Source: Gemmatimonadales bacterium
GTDB taxonomy: Bacteria > Gemmatimonadota > Gemmatimonadetes > Palauibacterales > Palauibacteraceae
Assembly (NCBI GenBank): GCA_030608825.1
Contig: JAUWDL010000098.1
Span: forward strand, 1 to 6,132
DNA: 6,132 nucleotides
Reading direction: 5' to 3'
Part shown: positions 6,061 through 6,132 of the stretch, piece by piece
Layout: each line of letters begins with the position of its first letter
Numbering within the stretch: the stretch's first letter is position 1
Notes under the pieces: generated by a model
Seen by the model: the letters and a program-made list of their open reading frames with translations, nothing else
Database searches by the model: none
What the model was told of the DNA's origin: nothing
Position numbers and translations under genes: made by a program

Positions 6061-6132
6061 TCCTCACCTTCCTCGGCCGAGAGGCCAGCGGGCGCCCCCT
6101 CGTGCGCTTCGAAGGGGTCTCTTCCGGATTTC

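Noticed and set aside
5976..6131. Acidic minus-strand open frame entering from the right edge and ending TAG inside the barrel gene
   Set aside because: About 52 codons without a recognisable domain. The plus-strand frame after the stop is equally open with higher GC3, so this could be chance. It needs sequence beyond 6132 to judge.

Overview
The window is high-GC DNA from a bacterium with an outer membrane. The evidence for that is a protein ending in a complete Omp85-type beta-barrel with a C-terminal phenylalanine. The gene set (ACSF2-like acyl-CoA synthetase, exported BAAT-family hydrolase, DUF302 protein, peptidase/PD40/barrel fusion) is reminiscent of Gemmatimonadota, Acidobacteriota or related environmental lineages. 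That placement is an inference from gene style only. I see no rRNA, tRNA, CRISPR array, insertion sequence, integrase or phage gene, and no clear shift in composition.

Layout. (1) 1-566, minus strand: N-terminal 188 codons of an acyl-CoA synthetase that runs off the left edge. (2) 567-710: a 144-bp divergent intergenic region with an 8-bp inverted repeat. (3) 711-2108, plus strand: a 465-residue BAAT/acyl-CoA thioesterase-family alpha/beta-hydrolase with an apparent export signal and an intact Ser-Asp-His triad. (4) 2105-2500, minus strand: a small cytoplasmic DUF302 protein, convergent with (3), the two stop codons sharing one CTAG. (5) 2501-2864: a 364-bp divergent intergenic region with a purine-rich leader for the DUF302 gene and short dyads in front of the next gene. 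(6) 2865-6032, plus strand: a 1055-residue exported protein that joins a gluzincin-type zinc peptidase, a TolB/PD40-like beta-propeller and an Omp85-like outer-membrane barrel. (7) 6033-6132: a hairpin directly after the stop, then nothing assignable.

How the genes work together. The acyl-CoA synthetase and the BAAT-family hydrolase are divergent and could share regulation. Their chemistries are related (making versus breaking or transferring acyl thioesters), but the predicted export of the hydrolase puts them in different compartments, so a common pathway is not shown. The DUF302 gene and the large fusion gene diverge from a common region with no evident functional link. The most notable item is the fusion protein. 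It looks like a self-contained cell-envelope device: a periplasmic metallopeptidase and a propeller anchored to an Omp85-type barrel, with no room for a POTRA domain. The domains are recognisable, but I know of no established function for this combination.
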